Below are positions 17,862 through 26,571 of a DNA stretch of 64,000 bases, one piece after another. How positions within the stretch are numbered: position 1 is the stretch's first letter; each line of letters opens with the position of its first letter. Both the position numbers and the translations under genes were made by a program. Under the pieces are notes generated by a model, which was not told the DNA's origin, ran no database searches, and was given only the letters and a program-made list of their open reading frames with translations. The DNA comes from Pseudomonas sp. S09G 359 (GTDB lineage Bacteria; Pseudomonadota; Gammaproteobacteria; Pseudomonadales; Pseudomonadaceae), in NCBI RefSeq assembly GCF_002843605.1, contig NZ_CP025263.1, positions 4,989,501-5,053,500 of the forward strand, given 5' to 3'.

Positions 17862-18176
17862 TTATTTTGGGGCGCACGTCAGGGCGATTCGCATCTTGAT
17901 AATGGCGCGATTGAACTTGACCGTGGTGTTGGTGCTTTTACCCGCCGGTACCGTCACCGTGCGACGGCGTGGCGATTCCGGGCCGTTGGTGAAGATGACC
18001 GAACACACGGCGTCATTGGTGCCGTAGTTGTTCAGTTGGATCGAGCTGATGTCGCCGTCCACGTCGGACGCGGTGTAGTCCAGGCTTACGCCGTCGATCT
18101 TTTTAGTCACGTCGATAGGGTAGGCAAACGCGCTCAGCGGCAGCAGCGCCAGCACTACACAACAGAATTTTCTCAT
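17862..18176 (-). CDS. Exported small protein of unknown function
   Basis: 104-residue protein with a signal peptide MRKFCCVVLALLPLSAFA. The mature part (YPIDVTKKIDGVSLDYTASD then alternating polar strands) is predicted all-beta, with two Cys residues (DAVCSVIF and IALTCAPK) that could be bridged. Related pseudomonad proteins carry misleading 3-phosphoglycerate kinase labels; nothing here resembles a kinase. GGAG lies seven bases before the ATG at 18176. Confidence 0.75.
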   Translation of the reverse strand: MRKFCCVVLALLPLSAFAYPIDVTKKIDGVSLDYTASDVDGDISSIQLNNYGTNDAVCSVIFTNGPESPRRRTVTVPAGKSTNTTVKFNRAIIKMRIALTCAPK

Positions 18177-18225
18177 TCGGCAGTCTCCAATAAGGACTGC
18201 CAGCTTAGGACAAGAGGAACACATC

Positions 18226-19149
18226 TTGAAAGCGCCCCGCGTTACCCTCGATCAATGGCGCACGCTGCAAGCCGTGGTCGACCATGGCGGCTTCGCCCAG
18301 GCGGCCGAAGCACTGCACCGTTCGCAGTCTTCGGTGAGCTACACCGTGGCCCGCATGCAAGACCAGCTCGGCGTGCCGCTGCTGCGCATCGACGGGCGCA
18401 AGGCGGTCCTCACCGAGGCCGGTGAGGTGCTGCTGCGCCGCTCCCGGCAACTGGTCAAAAACGCCAGCCAGCTCGAAGACCTCGCCCACCATATGGAGCA
18501 GGGCTGGGAAGCCGAAGTGCGCCTGGTGGTGGATGCCGCCTACCCCAACGCGCGGCTGGTGCGCGCCCTCACCGCCTTTATGCCGCAAAGCCGTGGCTGC
18601 CGGGTGCGCCTGCGTGAAGAGGTGCTGTCCGGTGTCGAGGAGCTGTTGATGGAAGGCGTGGCCGACCTGGCCATCAGCGGCTTCAGCATCCCCGGCTACC
18701 TGGGCACGGAAATGAGCGACGTGGAATTCGTCGCCGTGGCCCACCCCGAACACGCCTTGCACCGCATGAAGCGTGAACTCAGCTTCCAGGACCTGGAAAG
18801 CCAGATGCAGGTGGTGATCCGTGACTCCGGCCGCCAGCAACCCCGCGACGTCGGCTGGCTCGGCGCCGAACAGCGCTGGACCGTCGGCAGCCTGGCCACC
18901 GCCGCCGCCTTTGTCGGCAGCGGCCTGGGCTTTGCCTGGCTGCCCCGGCACATGATCGAACGCGAACTCGCCGAAGGCGTGCTCAAGCAGCTACCCTTGG
19001 AACAGGGCGGCAGCCGCCACCCTACGTTCTACTTGTACTCGAACAAGGACAAACCCTTGGGGCCGGCGACGCAGATCCTCGTGGAGTTGCTGCGCACCTT
19101 TGACACCGCCCCTCTGGACGCGCCTTTCGCCGCCCCGCAGCAAGCCTGA
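18226..19149 (+). CDS. LysR-family transcriptional regulator
   Basis: 307-residue LysR regulator starting at a TTG (18226) with GAGG eight bases upstream; no in-frame ATG or GTG lies near the beginning. HTH at residues 7-65 (GGFAQAAEALHRSQSSVSYT), effector domain after residue 90. It is divergent from the exported small protein gene and only 14 bases before the hydrolase gene, so it is both a candidate regulator and the first gene of a four-gene run. Confidence 0.87.
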   Translation: MKAPRVTLDQWRTLQAVVDHGGFAQAAEALHRSQSSVSYTVARMQDQLGVPLLRIDGRKAVLTEAGEVLLRRSRQLVKNASQLEDLAHHMEQGWEAEVRLVVDAAYPNARLVRALTAFMPQSRGCRVRLREEVLSGVEELLMEGVADLAISGFSIPGYLGTEMSDVEFVAVAHPEHALHRMKRELSFQDLESQMQVVIRDSGRQQPRDVGWLGAEQRWTVGSLATAAAFVGSGLGFAWLPRHMIERELAEGVLKQLPLEQGGSRHPTFYLYSNKDKPLGPATQILVELLRTFDTAPLDAPFAAPQQA

Positions 19150-19163
19150 AACGGAGTTCACCC

Positions 19164-19967
19164 ATGGCCTGGTTCGACCATGAAGGATGCAGCCTGCACT
19201 ACGAGGAATATGGCCAGGGCACCCCGCTGATCCTGATCCACGGCCTGGGCTCCAGCTGCCAGGATTGGGAGCTGCAGATCCCGGTACTGGCCAGGCACTA
19301 CCGCCTGGTCGTGGTGGATGTACGCGGCCACGGGCGCTCCGATAAACCCCGCGAGCGCTACAGCATCGAGGGTTTCACCTTTGACCTGGTCGCCCTGATC
19401 GAACACCTGGACCTGCCTCCCGCCCATGTGGTGGGTTTGTCCATGGGCGGCATGATCGCCTTCCAGTTGGCGGTGAGCGAACCGGGCCGGGTCAAGAGCC
19501 TGTGCATCGTCAACAGCGCACCCGAGGTCAAGCTGCGTAAGCCCCATGAATACTGGTGGTGGGTGCAGCGTTGGACGCTGGCGCGCGTGCTCAGCCTGGC
19601 CACCATCGGCAAGGCCCTTGGCGACCGGCTGTTCCCCAAACCAGAACAGGCCGACCTGCGCCGCAAGATGGCCGAACGCTGGGCAAAAAACGACAAACGT
19701 GCTTATCTCGCCAGCTTCGATGCGATTGTGGGCTGGGGTGTGCAGGAACGACTTTCCCGAATTACCTGTCCAACCCTGGTCATCAGCGCCGACCACGACT
19801 ACACCCCCGTGGCGCACAAAGAAATCTATGTAAAACTGCTGCCCGATGCGCGCTTGGTGGTGATCGAAGATTCCCGCCATGCCACGCCCTTGGATCAACC
19901 CGAAGTCTTTAACACCACACTGCTCGATTTTCTAAAGACAGTCGAAACCACTACCCAGGATCACTGA
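19164..19967 (+). CDS. Alpha/beta-hydrolase
   Basis: 267-residue alpha/beta-hydrolase with the oxyanion motif HGLGSS near residue 28, nucleophile elbow GLSMGG near 93, acid residue in ADHDYTP near 213 and catalytic His in DSRHATPLDQPE near 238. The pattern is like 3-oxoadipate enol-lactonase/esterase relatives, but the substrate is not deducible. No signal peptide. It lies between the LysR gene and the cyclophilin gene with gaps of 14 and 3 bases, so co-transcription is likely. Confidence 0.85.
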   Translation: MAWFDHEGCSLHYEEYGQGTPLILIHGLGSSCQDWELQIPVLARHYRLVVVDVRGHGRSDKPRERYSIEGFTFDLVALIEHLDLPPAHVVGLSMGGMIAFQLAVSEPGRVKSLCIVNSAPEVKLRKPHEYWWWVQRWTLARVLSLATIGKALGDRLFPKPEQADLRRKMAERWAKNDKRAYLASFDAIVGWGVQERLSRITCPTLVISADHDYTPVAHKEIYVKLLPDARLVVIEDSRHATPLDQPEVFNTTLLDFLKTVETTTQDH

Positions 19968-19970
19968 CCC

Positions 19971-20567
19971 ATGCTGAAAAAAATCGCCTTCTTTGCCGGC
20001 TCCTTTCTGTTCGCTGCCAACCTGATGGCCGCCACCGCAGCCGCACCGGCCAAACCTGCTGCACCGGCCAAGTCCAGCGCGCCACACGTACTGATCAGCA
20101 CCACCAACGGCGACATTGAAATCGAACTGGACCCGGTCAAGGCGCCGATCAGCACCAAGAACTTCCTGGCCTATGTCGACAAGGGCTTCTACACCAACAC
20201 GATTTTCCACCGTGTGATCCCGGGCTTCATGGTCCAGGGCGGCGGGTTCACCGCGCAGATGTCGCAAAAGCCGACCGAAGCGCCGATCAAGAACGAAGCC
20301 AGCAACGGCCTGCACAACGTGCGTGGCACCTTGTCGATGGCACGCACCTCGAACCCGGATTCGGCCACCAGCCAGTTCTTCATCAACGTGGCTGACAACG
20401 CCTTCCTCGACCCGGGCCGCGATGCCGGTTACGCCGTATTCGCCAAAGTGGTCAAGGGCATGGATGTGGTCGACATCATCGTCAACTCGCAGACCACCAC
20501 CAAGCAAGGCATGCAGAACGTGCCTATCGATCCTGTCCTGATCAAGTCGGCCAAGCGCATCGACTGA
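19971..20567 (+). CDS. Periplasmic cyclophilin-type peptidyl-prolyl isomerase
   Basis: 198-residue PPIase with a signal peptide ending at LMAA (about residue 20), a Pro/Ala linker, and a compact cyclophilin domain: [15 protein letters not shown] near residue 80 and [21 protein letters not shown] near 122, which hold the active-site Arg, Phe and Gln residues. It matches PpiA-like periplasmic isomerases that speed proline cis-trans isomerisation of exported proteins. Start three bases after the preceding stop codon. Confidence 0.9.
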   Translation: MLKKIAFFAGSFLFAANLMAATAAAPAKPAAPAKSSAPHVLISTTNGDIEIELDPVKAPISTKNFLAYVDKGFYTNTIFHRVIPGFMVQGGGFTAQMSQKPTEAPIKNEASNGLHNVRGTLSMARTSNPDSATSQFFINVADNAFLDPGRDAGYAVFAKVVKGMDVVDIIVNSQTTTKQGMQNVPIDPVLIKSAKRID

Positions 20568-20630
20568 GGTCTGCAGGGCGCTCTTTAAGTAGCCCCGCGC
20601 GAGGCTCACAAGGCACCGCGCGCATTTGAA

Positions 20631-20665
20631 CAGGAGAGCCCGCCAGGCGGGCGTCAACCCTAATG
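20631..20665 (+). promoter_or_regulatory. Hairpin between Shine-Dalgarno sequence and start codon
   Basis: The only good ribosome site for the ABC gene, AGGAG at about 20631-20635, is 27 bases from the ATG. A stem GCCCGCC/GGCGGGC (20637-20651) fills the gap and, when folded, would shorten the effective spacing. Confidence 0.45.
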
Positions 20666-22495
20666 CTCTATCGTCGTTTTGAACAACTGATCGATATTTT
20701 CCGCGACGCCCCCAGCGTGGCCCCTCCCGACAAAGTCCTGCCCTTCTACCTCTACTACCTGCGCCAGGTGTGGCCGTGTTTTGCCGCGCTGTTGGTGGTG
20801 GGCCTGATCGGTGCGTTGATCGAAGTGGCGCTGTTCAGCTACCTGAGCCGCATCATCGACCTGGCCCAGGGCACGCCGCCCGCCAATTTCTTCCAGATCC
20901 ACAGCACCGAGCTGATCTGGATGGCCGTGGTCGCCCTGCTGCTGCGCCCGATCTTCGGCGCCCTGCACGACCTGCTGGTGCACCAGACCATCAGCCCCGG
21001 CATGACCAGCCTGATCCGCTGGCAGAACCACAGCTACGTGCTCAAGCAGAGCCTGAACTTCTTCCAGAATGACTTCGCCGGGCGTATTGCCCAGCGCATC
21101 ATGCAAACCGGCAACTCCCTGCGCGATTCCGCCGTGGCGGCGGTGGACGCGATCTGGCACGTGGCGATCTACGCCATCAGTTCGCTGGTGCTGTTTGCCG
21201 AGGCCGACTGGCGCCTGATGATCCCACTGGTGACCTGGATCATCGCCTACAGCCTGGCCCTGCGTTACTTCGTGCCACGGGTGAAGGAGCGCTCGGTGAT
21301 TTCCTCCGAAGCGCGCTCCAAATTGATGGGCCGCATCGTCGACGGCTACACCAATATCACCACCTTGAAGCTATTCGCCCACACCCATTACGAGCAGGAA
21401 TACGCCAAGGAAGCGATCATCGAACAAACCGAAAAAACCCAGCTGGCCAGCCGCGTGGTCACCAGCATGGACATCGTGATCACCACCATGAACGGCCTGC
21501 TGATCGTCACCACCACCGCCCTGGCGCTGTGGTTGTGGACGCAGTCGCTGATCTCCGTGGGCGCCATCGCCCTGGCCACAGGCTTGGTGATTCGTATCGT
21601 CAACATGTCCGGCTGGATCATGTGGGTGGTCAACGGCATTTTCGAAAACATCGGCCAAGTTCAGGACGGCCTGAAAACCATCGCCCAACCGCTGGCGGTG
21701 ATCGACCGCGAGAATGCCCCGCGCCTGAGCGTGCCCGAGGGCGAGGTACGTTTTGAACAGGTGGATTTCCACTACGGCAAAAAGAGCGGGATCATTGGCG
21801 GCCTGAACCTGGAGATCAAGGCCGGTGAAAAAATCGGCCTGATCGGCCCGTCCGGCGCGGGCAAGTCGACCCTGGTCAACCTGCTGCTGCGCCTGTACGA
21901 CCTGCAAGGCGGGCGCATCCTGATCGACGGCCAGAACATCGCCGAGGTGGCCCAGGAGTCCTTGCGCGAACAGATCGGCATGATCACCCAGGACACCTCC
22001 CTGCTGCACCGCTCGATCCGCGACAACCTGCTGTACGGCAAGCCCGACGCCACCGACGAAGAGCTTTGGGCCGCCGTGCACAAGGCTCGCGCCGATGAGT
22101 TCATCCCACTGCTGTCGGACGCCGAAGGCCGCACCGGGCTGGATGCCCATGTGGGTGAGCGCGGCGTGAAACTCTCCGGCGGGCAGCGTCAGCGGATCGC
22201 CATCGCACGCGTACTGCTCAAGGACGCGCCGATTCTGATCATGGACGAAGCCACCTCAGCGCTGGACTCAGAAGTGGAAGCGGCGATCCAGGAAAGCCTG
22301 GAAACCCTGATGCAAGGCAAGACGGTGATAGCCATCGCGCACCGGCTGTCGACCATTGCGCGGATGGACCGCCTGGTGGTGCTGGAAAAAGGCCAGATCG
22401 CCGAGAGCGGCAGCCATGCCGAGTTGCTGGCGCACAAGGGGTTGTACGCGCGGTTGTGGCAGCATCAAACCGGCGGGTTTGTCGGCATCGACTGA
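20663..22495 (+). CDS. ABC exporter, fused permease and ATPase
   Basis: 610-residue half-transporter. The membrane domain (about residues 25-330) has six helices in the type IV exporter pattern. The nucleotide domain has Walker A GPSGAGKST (near 395), Q-loop MITQDTS, signature LSGGQRQRIAIARVL, Walker B ILIMDEATSALD and H-loop IAHRLST. It would work as a dimer, exporting a lipid, peptide or drug; substrate unknown. About 95 bases separate it from the cyclophilin gene. A REPIN follows. Confidence 0.9.
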   Translation: MLYRRFEQLIDIFRDAPSVAPPDKVLPFYLYYLRQVWPCFAALLVVGLIGALIEVALFSYLSRIIDLAQGTPPANFFQIHSTELIWMAVVALLLRPIFGALHDLLVHQTISPGMTSLIRWQNHSYVLKQSLNFFQNDFAGRIAQRIMQTGNSLRDSAVAAVDAIWHVAIYAISSLVLFAEADWRLMIPLVTWIIAYSLALRYFVPRVKERSVISSEARSKLMGRIVDGYTNITTLKLFAHTHYEQEYAKEAIIEQTEKTQLASRVVTSMDIVITTMNGLLIVTTTALALWLWTQSLISVGAIALATGLVIRIVNMSGWIMWVVNGIFENIGQVQDGLKTIAQPLAVIDRENAPRLSVPEGEVRFEQVDFHYGKKSGIIGGLNLEIKAGEKIGLIGPSGAGKSTLVNLLLRLYDLQGGRILIDGQNIAEVAQESLREQIGMITQDTSLLHRSIRDNLLYGKPDATDEELWAAVHKARADEFIPLLSDAEGRTGLDAHVGERGVKLSGGQRQRIAIARVLLKDAPILIMDEATSALDSEVEAAIQESLETLMQGKTVIAIAHRLSTIARMDRLVVLEKGQIAESGSHAELLAHKGLYARLWQHQTGGFVGID

Positions 22496-22510
22496 AGCAA
22501 ACACCGTTCA

Positions 22511-22605
22511 AAATGTGGGAGGGGGCTTGCCCCCGATTGCGCTGTATCAGTGGCAGACGAGCTGACTGACATGCCGCCATCGGGGGCAAGCCCCCTCCCA
22601 CATTT
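22511..22605. repeat. REPIN: inverted REP pair
   Basis: AAATGTGGGAGGGGGCTTGC and the rest of its 27-base arm (22511-22537) is mirrored at 22579-22605, with a 41-base spacer. It lies downstream of the ABC exporter gene and may also stop transcription. Confidence 0.88.
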
Positions 22606-22742
22606 GATCGCAGTCGTTCAGCAGCATTTGCGTAAAAACTCTGCTGTACTCAGTGCAGTGCCCAGACGGGCGCTGAAGTAAATCTGCAGGGAGCATCACT
22701 GATTTACTGATTCGGTAGAGTTATCTATCAAGGACGTGTTGC

Positions 22743-23443
22743 ATGTCTTTGTTCAAACGTTCAATCACAGAGGGGTTGGGTACGTTTTGGCTGGTGTTGG
22801 GCGGTTGCGGGAGTGCGGTGTTGGCCGCTGCGTTTCCCGCTGTTGGGATCGGGTTGCTGGGTGTGTCCCTGGCGTTCGGGCTGACGGTGCTGACCATGGC
22901 ATTTGCAATCGGCCATATCAGCGGCTGTCATCTCAACCCGGCGGTTTCGGTTGGGCTGGTGGTGGGCGGGAGGTTTCCGGCCAGGGAGTTACCGGCGTAT
23001 ATCGTGGCCCAGGTCATTGGCGGCGCCGTCTCTGCCGCGTTGCTGTACTTCATTGCGAGCGGCAAACCGGGCTTTGAACTGGCCTCCGGCCTGGCTTCCA
23101 ACGGCTACGGCGCGCATTCGCCAGGGGCTACTCGCTGGCAGCGGGGTTTGTGAGTGAAGTGGTAATGACGGCGATGTTCCTGCTGATCATTCTCGGCGCC
23201 ACCGACCACCGTGCGCCCACGGGCTTGGCGCCCATCGCCATCGGCCTGGCCCTCACGTTGATCCACCTGATCTCCATTCCTGTAACCAACACCTCGGTCA
23301 ACCCGGCCCGCAGTACCGGGCCGGCACTGATCGTTGGCGGCTGGGCGATCCAGCAGTTGTGGATGTTCTGGCTCGCGCCGATCCTCGGTGCGGTGATCAG
23401 CGGTTTGGCTTATCGATGGCTGGGCAAGGAGGAGCCGGCCTGA
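22743..23443 (+). pseudogene. aqpZ: Aquaporin Z, frameshifted
   Basis: The first frame (22743-23153) gives the N-terminal half of AqpZ, including the first NPA box ([20 protein letters not shown]) and FASNGYG-like [11 protein letters not shown]. It then runs into a stop codon. The second half continues in another frame up to 23443 with the second NPA box ([17 protein letters not shown]) and the usual C-terminus. Adding one G in the G4 tract at 23124-23127 restores the expected [19 protein letters not shown] junction and one ORF of about 233 residues. As written the water channel would be truncated after helix 3. AAGGA precedes the ATG at 22743. It may be a homopolymer sequencing error. Confidence 0.9.
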
Positions 23444-23454
23444 CGCAAATGAGT

Positions 23455-24579
23455 TCAGCCCTGTCGATAAGGCAGGGCTGCCCTCGCCTCTTCGGCATAG
23501 GCCATTATTCCTACCCGCTCGCGCTCGAGGAAATCCTCCACGGCATTCTTCAATCCAGGATGACGCAGGAAATGCCATGAGTGGGTAATCACCGGTTCAA
23601 ACCCGCGAATCAGCTTGTGCTCGCCTTGGGCGCCGGCGTCGAAGCGTTGCAGGCCGTGGGCGATGGCGTAGTCCATGCCCTGGTAGAAACAGGTTTCGAA
23701 ATGCAGGCGGTCGAACTCCGCCAGGCAGCCCCAATAGCGGCCGTAGAAGCTGTCGCCACCCATCAGGCTGAAGGCCATGGCCACCGGCCGTGAACCCTGC
23801 TTGGCCAGCACCACGCGAATGGCTTCAGGCATGCGTTCGGCCAGCAGGCTGAAAAACGCGCGGGTCAGGTAGGGCGTTTGCCGGCGTACTGCGTAAGTAT
23901 TGGCGTAGCAAGCGTAGACAAAATCCCACTGCGCCTCGCTCAGTTCATGGCCTTGCAACCACTCGAACTCGATGCCCTGCCCCGCCACTTGTTCGCGCTC
24001 CTTGCGCATCTGTTTGCGCTTGCGTGAACTGAGGGCGTCGAGGAAATCCTGGAAGTCGCGATAACCCCGGTTCTGCCAGTGAAATTGACAGCCCAGGCGC
24101 TGTAGCCAGCCCGGCTGCTGAGCCAGGGCCGCATCGGCGAGCCCGTCGGTGAAGTTGATGTGGGCACTGGAGAGGCCTTCGATTTCCAGGTAGCCCGGCA
24201 GGCTTTTGAGCAGCTCGTAACCGTCCTCGGTACTGCGCGCCAGCAAGCGCGGCCCGCTGACCGGGCTGAACGGCACCGCCGTCAGCAGCTTGGGGAAGTA
24301 ATCAATGCCGGCCCGCTCGCAAGCATCGGCCCAGCCGTGATCGAACACGTACTCGCCATAGGAATGCCACTTGCGATAGCTGGGCAAGGCCGCTACCAGT
24401 CGATCGCCCTCCCAGTGCAACAGATGCTCCGGCTGCCAACCCGAATGCGGGCCCAGGCTGGCGCTGTCTTCCAGTGCACTGAGGAAGGCGTGCCGCACAA
24501 AAGGCTGAGCCTGTGGCACCAGCGCATCCCAGACCTGCGGGGAGATTTCGGACAGGCTGTCCAGGCGTTGCAACGGCAT
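23455..24579 (-). CDS. FemAB/GNAT-like protein (DUF482, PF04339)
   Basis: 374-residue cytoplasmic protein of the peptidogalycan/GNAT-like family: an N-terminal half with HAFLSALEDSASLG near residue 30 and a C-terminal acyltransferase fold with RRQTPYLTRAFF and GGDSFYGRYWG near residues 230-280, ending with FETCFYQGMDYAI and GEHKLIRGFEP. Family members are predicted N-acyltransferases; no reaction has been assigned to this type. The start at 24579 has TGAGG six bases upstream; the ATG two codons earlier overlaps that site. It ends 11 bases from the convergent aqpZ frame. Confidence 0.78.
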   Translation of the reverse strand: MPLQRLDSLSEISPQVWDALVPQAQPFVRHAFLSALEDSASLGPHSGWQPEHLLHWEGDRLVAALPSYRKWHSYGEYVFDHGWADACERAGIDYFPKLLTAVPFSPVSGPRLLARSTEDGYELLKSLPGYLEIEGLSSAHINFTDGLADAALAQQPGWLQRLGCQFHWQNRGYRDFQDFLDALSSRKRKQMRKEREQVAGQGIEFEWLQGHELSEAQWDFVYACYANTYAVRRQTPYLTRAFFSLLAERMPEAIRVVLAKQGSRPVAMAFSLMGGDSFYGRYWGCLAEFDRLHFETCFYQGMDYAIAHGLQRFDAGAQGEHKLIRGFEPVITHSWHFLRHPGLKNAVEDFLERERVGIMAYAEEARAALPYRQG

Positions 24580-24697
24580 CGGCATCCTCACTGAATCATG
24601 ACGTGAAAGCCTCGCGAGTATCGCTTATCGCCGGGCCCAACACACCCCCGATTCGCACGACAAGGCTCTAAATCAATAGTTCCATTCTTAAATAATT

Positions 24698-24713
24698 TGT
24701 CATGTAGATGACA
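24698..24713. promoter_or_regulatory. Inverted repeat upstream of the Porin_5 gene
   Basis: TGTCATGTAGATGACA has six-base arms around a four-base centre and lies in the AT-rich spacer 150 bases before the porin start. It is a candidate operator for a dimeric regulator; the regulator is not known. Confidence 0.35.
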
Positions 24714-24862
24714 TCAGTTCGCCACTGCTGCGTCATAAACGATCGTGATACTGACGCCTGTTTTTAGAGCGCCTGGTTCTAACAGGTGGTTATTTTTCCG
24801 TCCGTCATCGGTCGGTTGTGTCCTGGATGGTTTGCCATCCCTCCTCACTTTCGGAGATTGAT

Positions 24863-26206
24863 ATGCGTCTTGCTTCCACTAAAACTGCGGCGGTCCTGTG
24901 TGGCGGCCTGTTGCTGGCCCTGAGCGTTCCGGCCAGCGCTGCAGTCGACGCTAAATTGCTCGACATGCTCAAGGCTAATGGCCAGATCACCACTGCGCAG
25001 TACACCGAACTGCAAAATGAATTGGCCAAAGACCAGAAAGAACAGCAGATCGCACGGCAAGCTCAACAAGAGACCAACGAACAGATCGCGGCCACCGCGA
25101 AAAAAACCAACGAGCTGAGCAGCTTCGACCAGAAGCTGGCCTGGGCCGCCAAGACTCAGTTCAAGGGCGATGTGCGCATGCGTCACGAGACCATCAAGGT
25201 CGAAGGCGAAAATGGCGTCACCCGCGCCGGCGTCACCGGCCGTGACAAGGATCGCGAACGTATCCGCGCGCGCCTCGGCGCCTACACCGAAATCAACCCA
25301 CAGGTGGACACCGGTATCCGTATCGCCACCGGCGGCGGTAGCGATGCGCGCTCCACCAACCAGGACCTGGACGGCTACTTCGATAAAAAATCGATCTGGC
25401 TGGACCTCGGCTACATCGACTACCACCCCGACCAGATCAAAAACCTGCACATCATCGGCGGCAAAATGCTGCAGCCGTGGGTCAACATGGGCGATGTGAT
25501 CTGGGATAGCGACATCAACCCAGAAGGCCTGGCCGTTACTTACAAGTACCCACTGGGCGGCAGTGCCGAACTGTTCGGCAGCCTGGGTAACTACAACCTC
25601 AAGGACAACGTGGACGGCGACGGCGTGCAATACCGTCACGACCTGCGCCTGACCACCGGCCAACTGGGCAGCCGTTTCTCGCTGACCGACAACCTGAAAG
25701 TGACCCTGGGCGGCAGTATCTACGCCTACCAGAACGACGAAGACAGCCGCGCCGCCGGGACCAGTACCCCGAACGTACTGGCGACCAACGGCAACACGCC
25801 CAATGGCGAATTCCGCCTGTATGAAGGCTTCAGCCAAGTCGATATCGGCGGCCTGGCAGTACCTCTGGCGTTCTACGGCCAGTACGTGAAAAACAACGAC
25901 GCTATCGACGATGCGGACACTGCCTGGTTGCTGGGTGCCAAGTCCAAGGTGTTTGGTTTCAACCTGGACTACAACTATCGCGACGTTGAGAAAAACGCCG
26001 TGGTGGGTGCCTTCACCGACTCGGACTTCGGCGGCGGCTTCACCGGTTCCCGTGGTCACAAGTTCAAAGTCGGCTATGACATCGACAAGAACTTCGCCAT
26101 CGGCGCCACCTACTTCCTGACCAAGACCGATACCTACAGCCGCACGCTCGTTGACCGTAGCGCCAAGGCCAACACCTTCCAGCTGGACGCAGAAGCGAAG
26201 TTCTAA
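24863..26206 (+). CDS. Putative outer-membrane porin (Porin_5 family)
   Basis: 447-residue exported protein. A signal peptide ends at SVPASAA (about residue 26). Residues 30-95 form a charged helical/coiled segment (LLDMLKANGQITTAQYTEL then many Gln and Lys residues), followed by a beta-barrel whose strands include VRMRHETIKVEG and IWLDLGYIDYHP, ending in FQLDAEAKF with the terminal Phe required for barrel assembly. This order of coiled segment then barrel matches the Porin_5 family. GGAG lies seven bases before the ATG at 24863. A long terminator follows; the gene is monocistronic. Confidence 0.86.
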   Translation: MRLASTKTAAVLCGGLLLALSVPASAAVDAKLLDMLKANGQITTAQYTELQNELAKDQKEQQIARQAQQETNEQIAATAKKTNELSSFDQKLAWAAKTQFKGDVRMRHETIKVEGENGVTRAGVTGRDKDRERIRARLGAYTEINPQVDTGIRIATGGGSDARSTNQDLDGYFDKKSIWLDLGYIDYHPDQIKNLHIIGGKMLQPWVNMGDVIWDSDINPEGLAVTYKYPLGGSAELFGSLGNYNLKDNVDGDGVQYRHDLRLTTGQLGSRFSLTDNLKVTLGGSIYAYQNDEDSRAAGTSTPNVLATNGNTPNGEFRLYEGFSQVDIGGLAVPLAFYGQYVKNNDAIDDADTAWLLGAKSKVFGFNLDYNYRDVEKNAVVGAFTDSDFGGGFTGSRGHKFKVGYDIDKNFAIGATYFLTKTDTYSRTLVDRSAKANTFQLDAEAKF

Positions 26207-26265
26207 TCTAAGTTCTAATCTGAGTGTCAAACGCCTTGGGCCAGGACGGCCCGAGGTAGCTGCTA

Positions 26266-26323
26266 CAGCCTCGCGTGGGTGGATCGGTCCCCATCATCCG
26301 TCCGCGTCACCCACGCGAGGCTG
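26266..26323. terminator. Long inverted repeat terminator
   Basis: Perfect 16-base arms CAGCCTCGCGTGGGTG (26266-26281) and its complement (26308-26323) with a 26-base loop between the convergent porin and anti-sigma genes. The T-run is weak (CTTTACT). It may act on both strands. Confidence 0.7.
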
Positions 26324-26325
26324 CT

Positions 26326-26571
26326 TTACTCCCCGCCTTTCTGATCCTTGAGCCGCTCTTCGGCCAGCCGTTGCGCCAAGGCATCCACATCCTTCACCGG
26401 CTCCTCGGGCATTATCTTCAGGGTCGCCTGCATCAGGCGCATCTGGCGGATAAACCGGCGGCAGTTGGCGCAGAACATCAAGTGATGACGCACCAGCAGG
26501 CGCTCGCGAAAGGTCAATTGCCCATCGAGATAGTCACTGGAACGCGCTACTTGTTCTTTACAGGTCAACAT
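26326..26571 (-). CDS. Zinc-finger anti-sigma factor
   Basis: 81-residue protein with the zinc-binding anti-sigma pattern: Cys4, then HHLMFCANCRRF (H-x3-C-x2-C) near residues 29-37. It has no membrane helix, so it would be a soluble, ZAS-type regulator that binds the ECF sigma factor encoded just upstream. The ATG at 26571 overlaps the sigma gene by seven bases, suggesting translational coupling and one-to-one production. Confidence 0.82.
   Translation of the reverse strand: MLTCKEQVARSSDYLDGQLTFRERLLVRHHLMFCANCRRFIRQMRLMQATLKIMPEEPVKDVDALAQRLAEERLKDQKGGE

Noticed and set aside
24698..24713. Pho box for the porin gene
   Set aside because: Pho boxes are direct repeats of CTGTCAT; here the two TGTCAT-like halves are inverted.
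24845..26230. 461-codon reverse frame opposite the Porin_5 gene
   Set aside because: Mirror of a well-supported porin gene; Val/Ala/Gly-rich composition without motifs.
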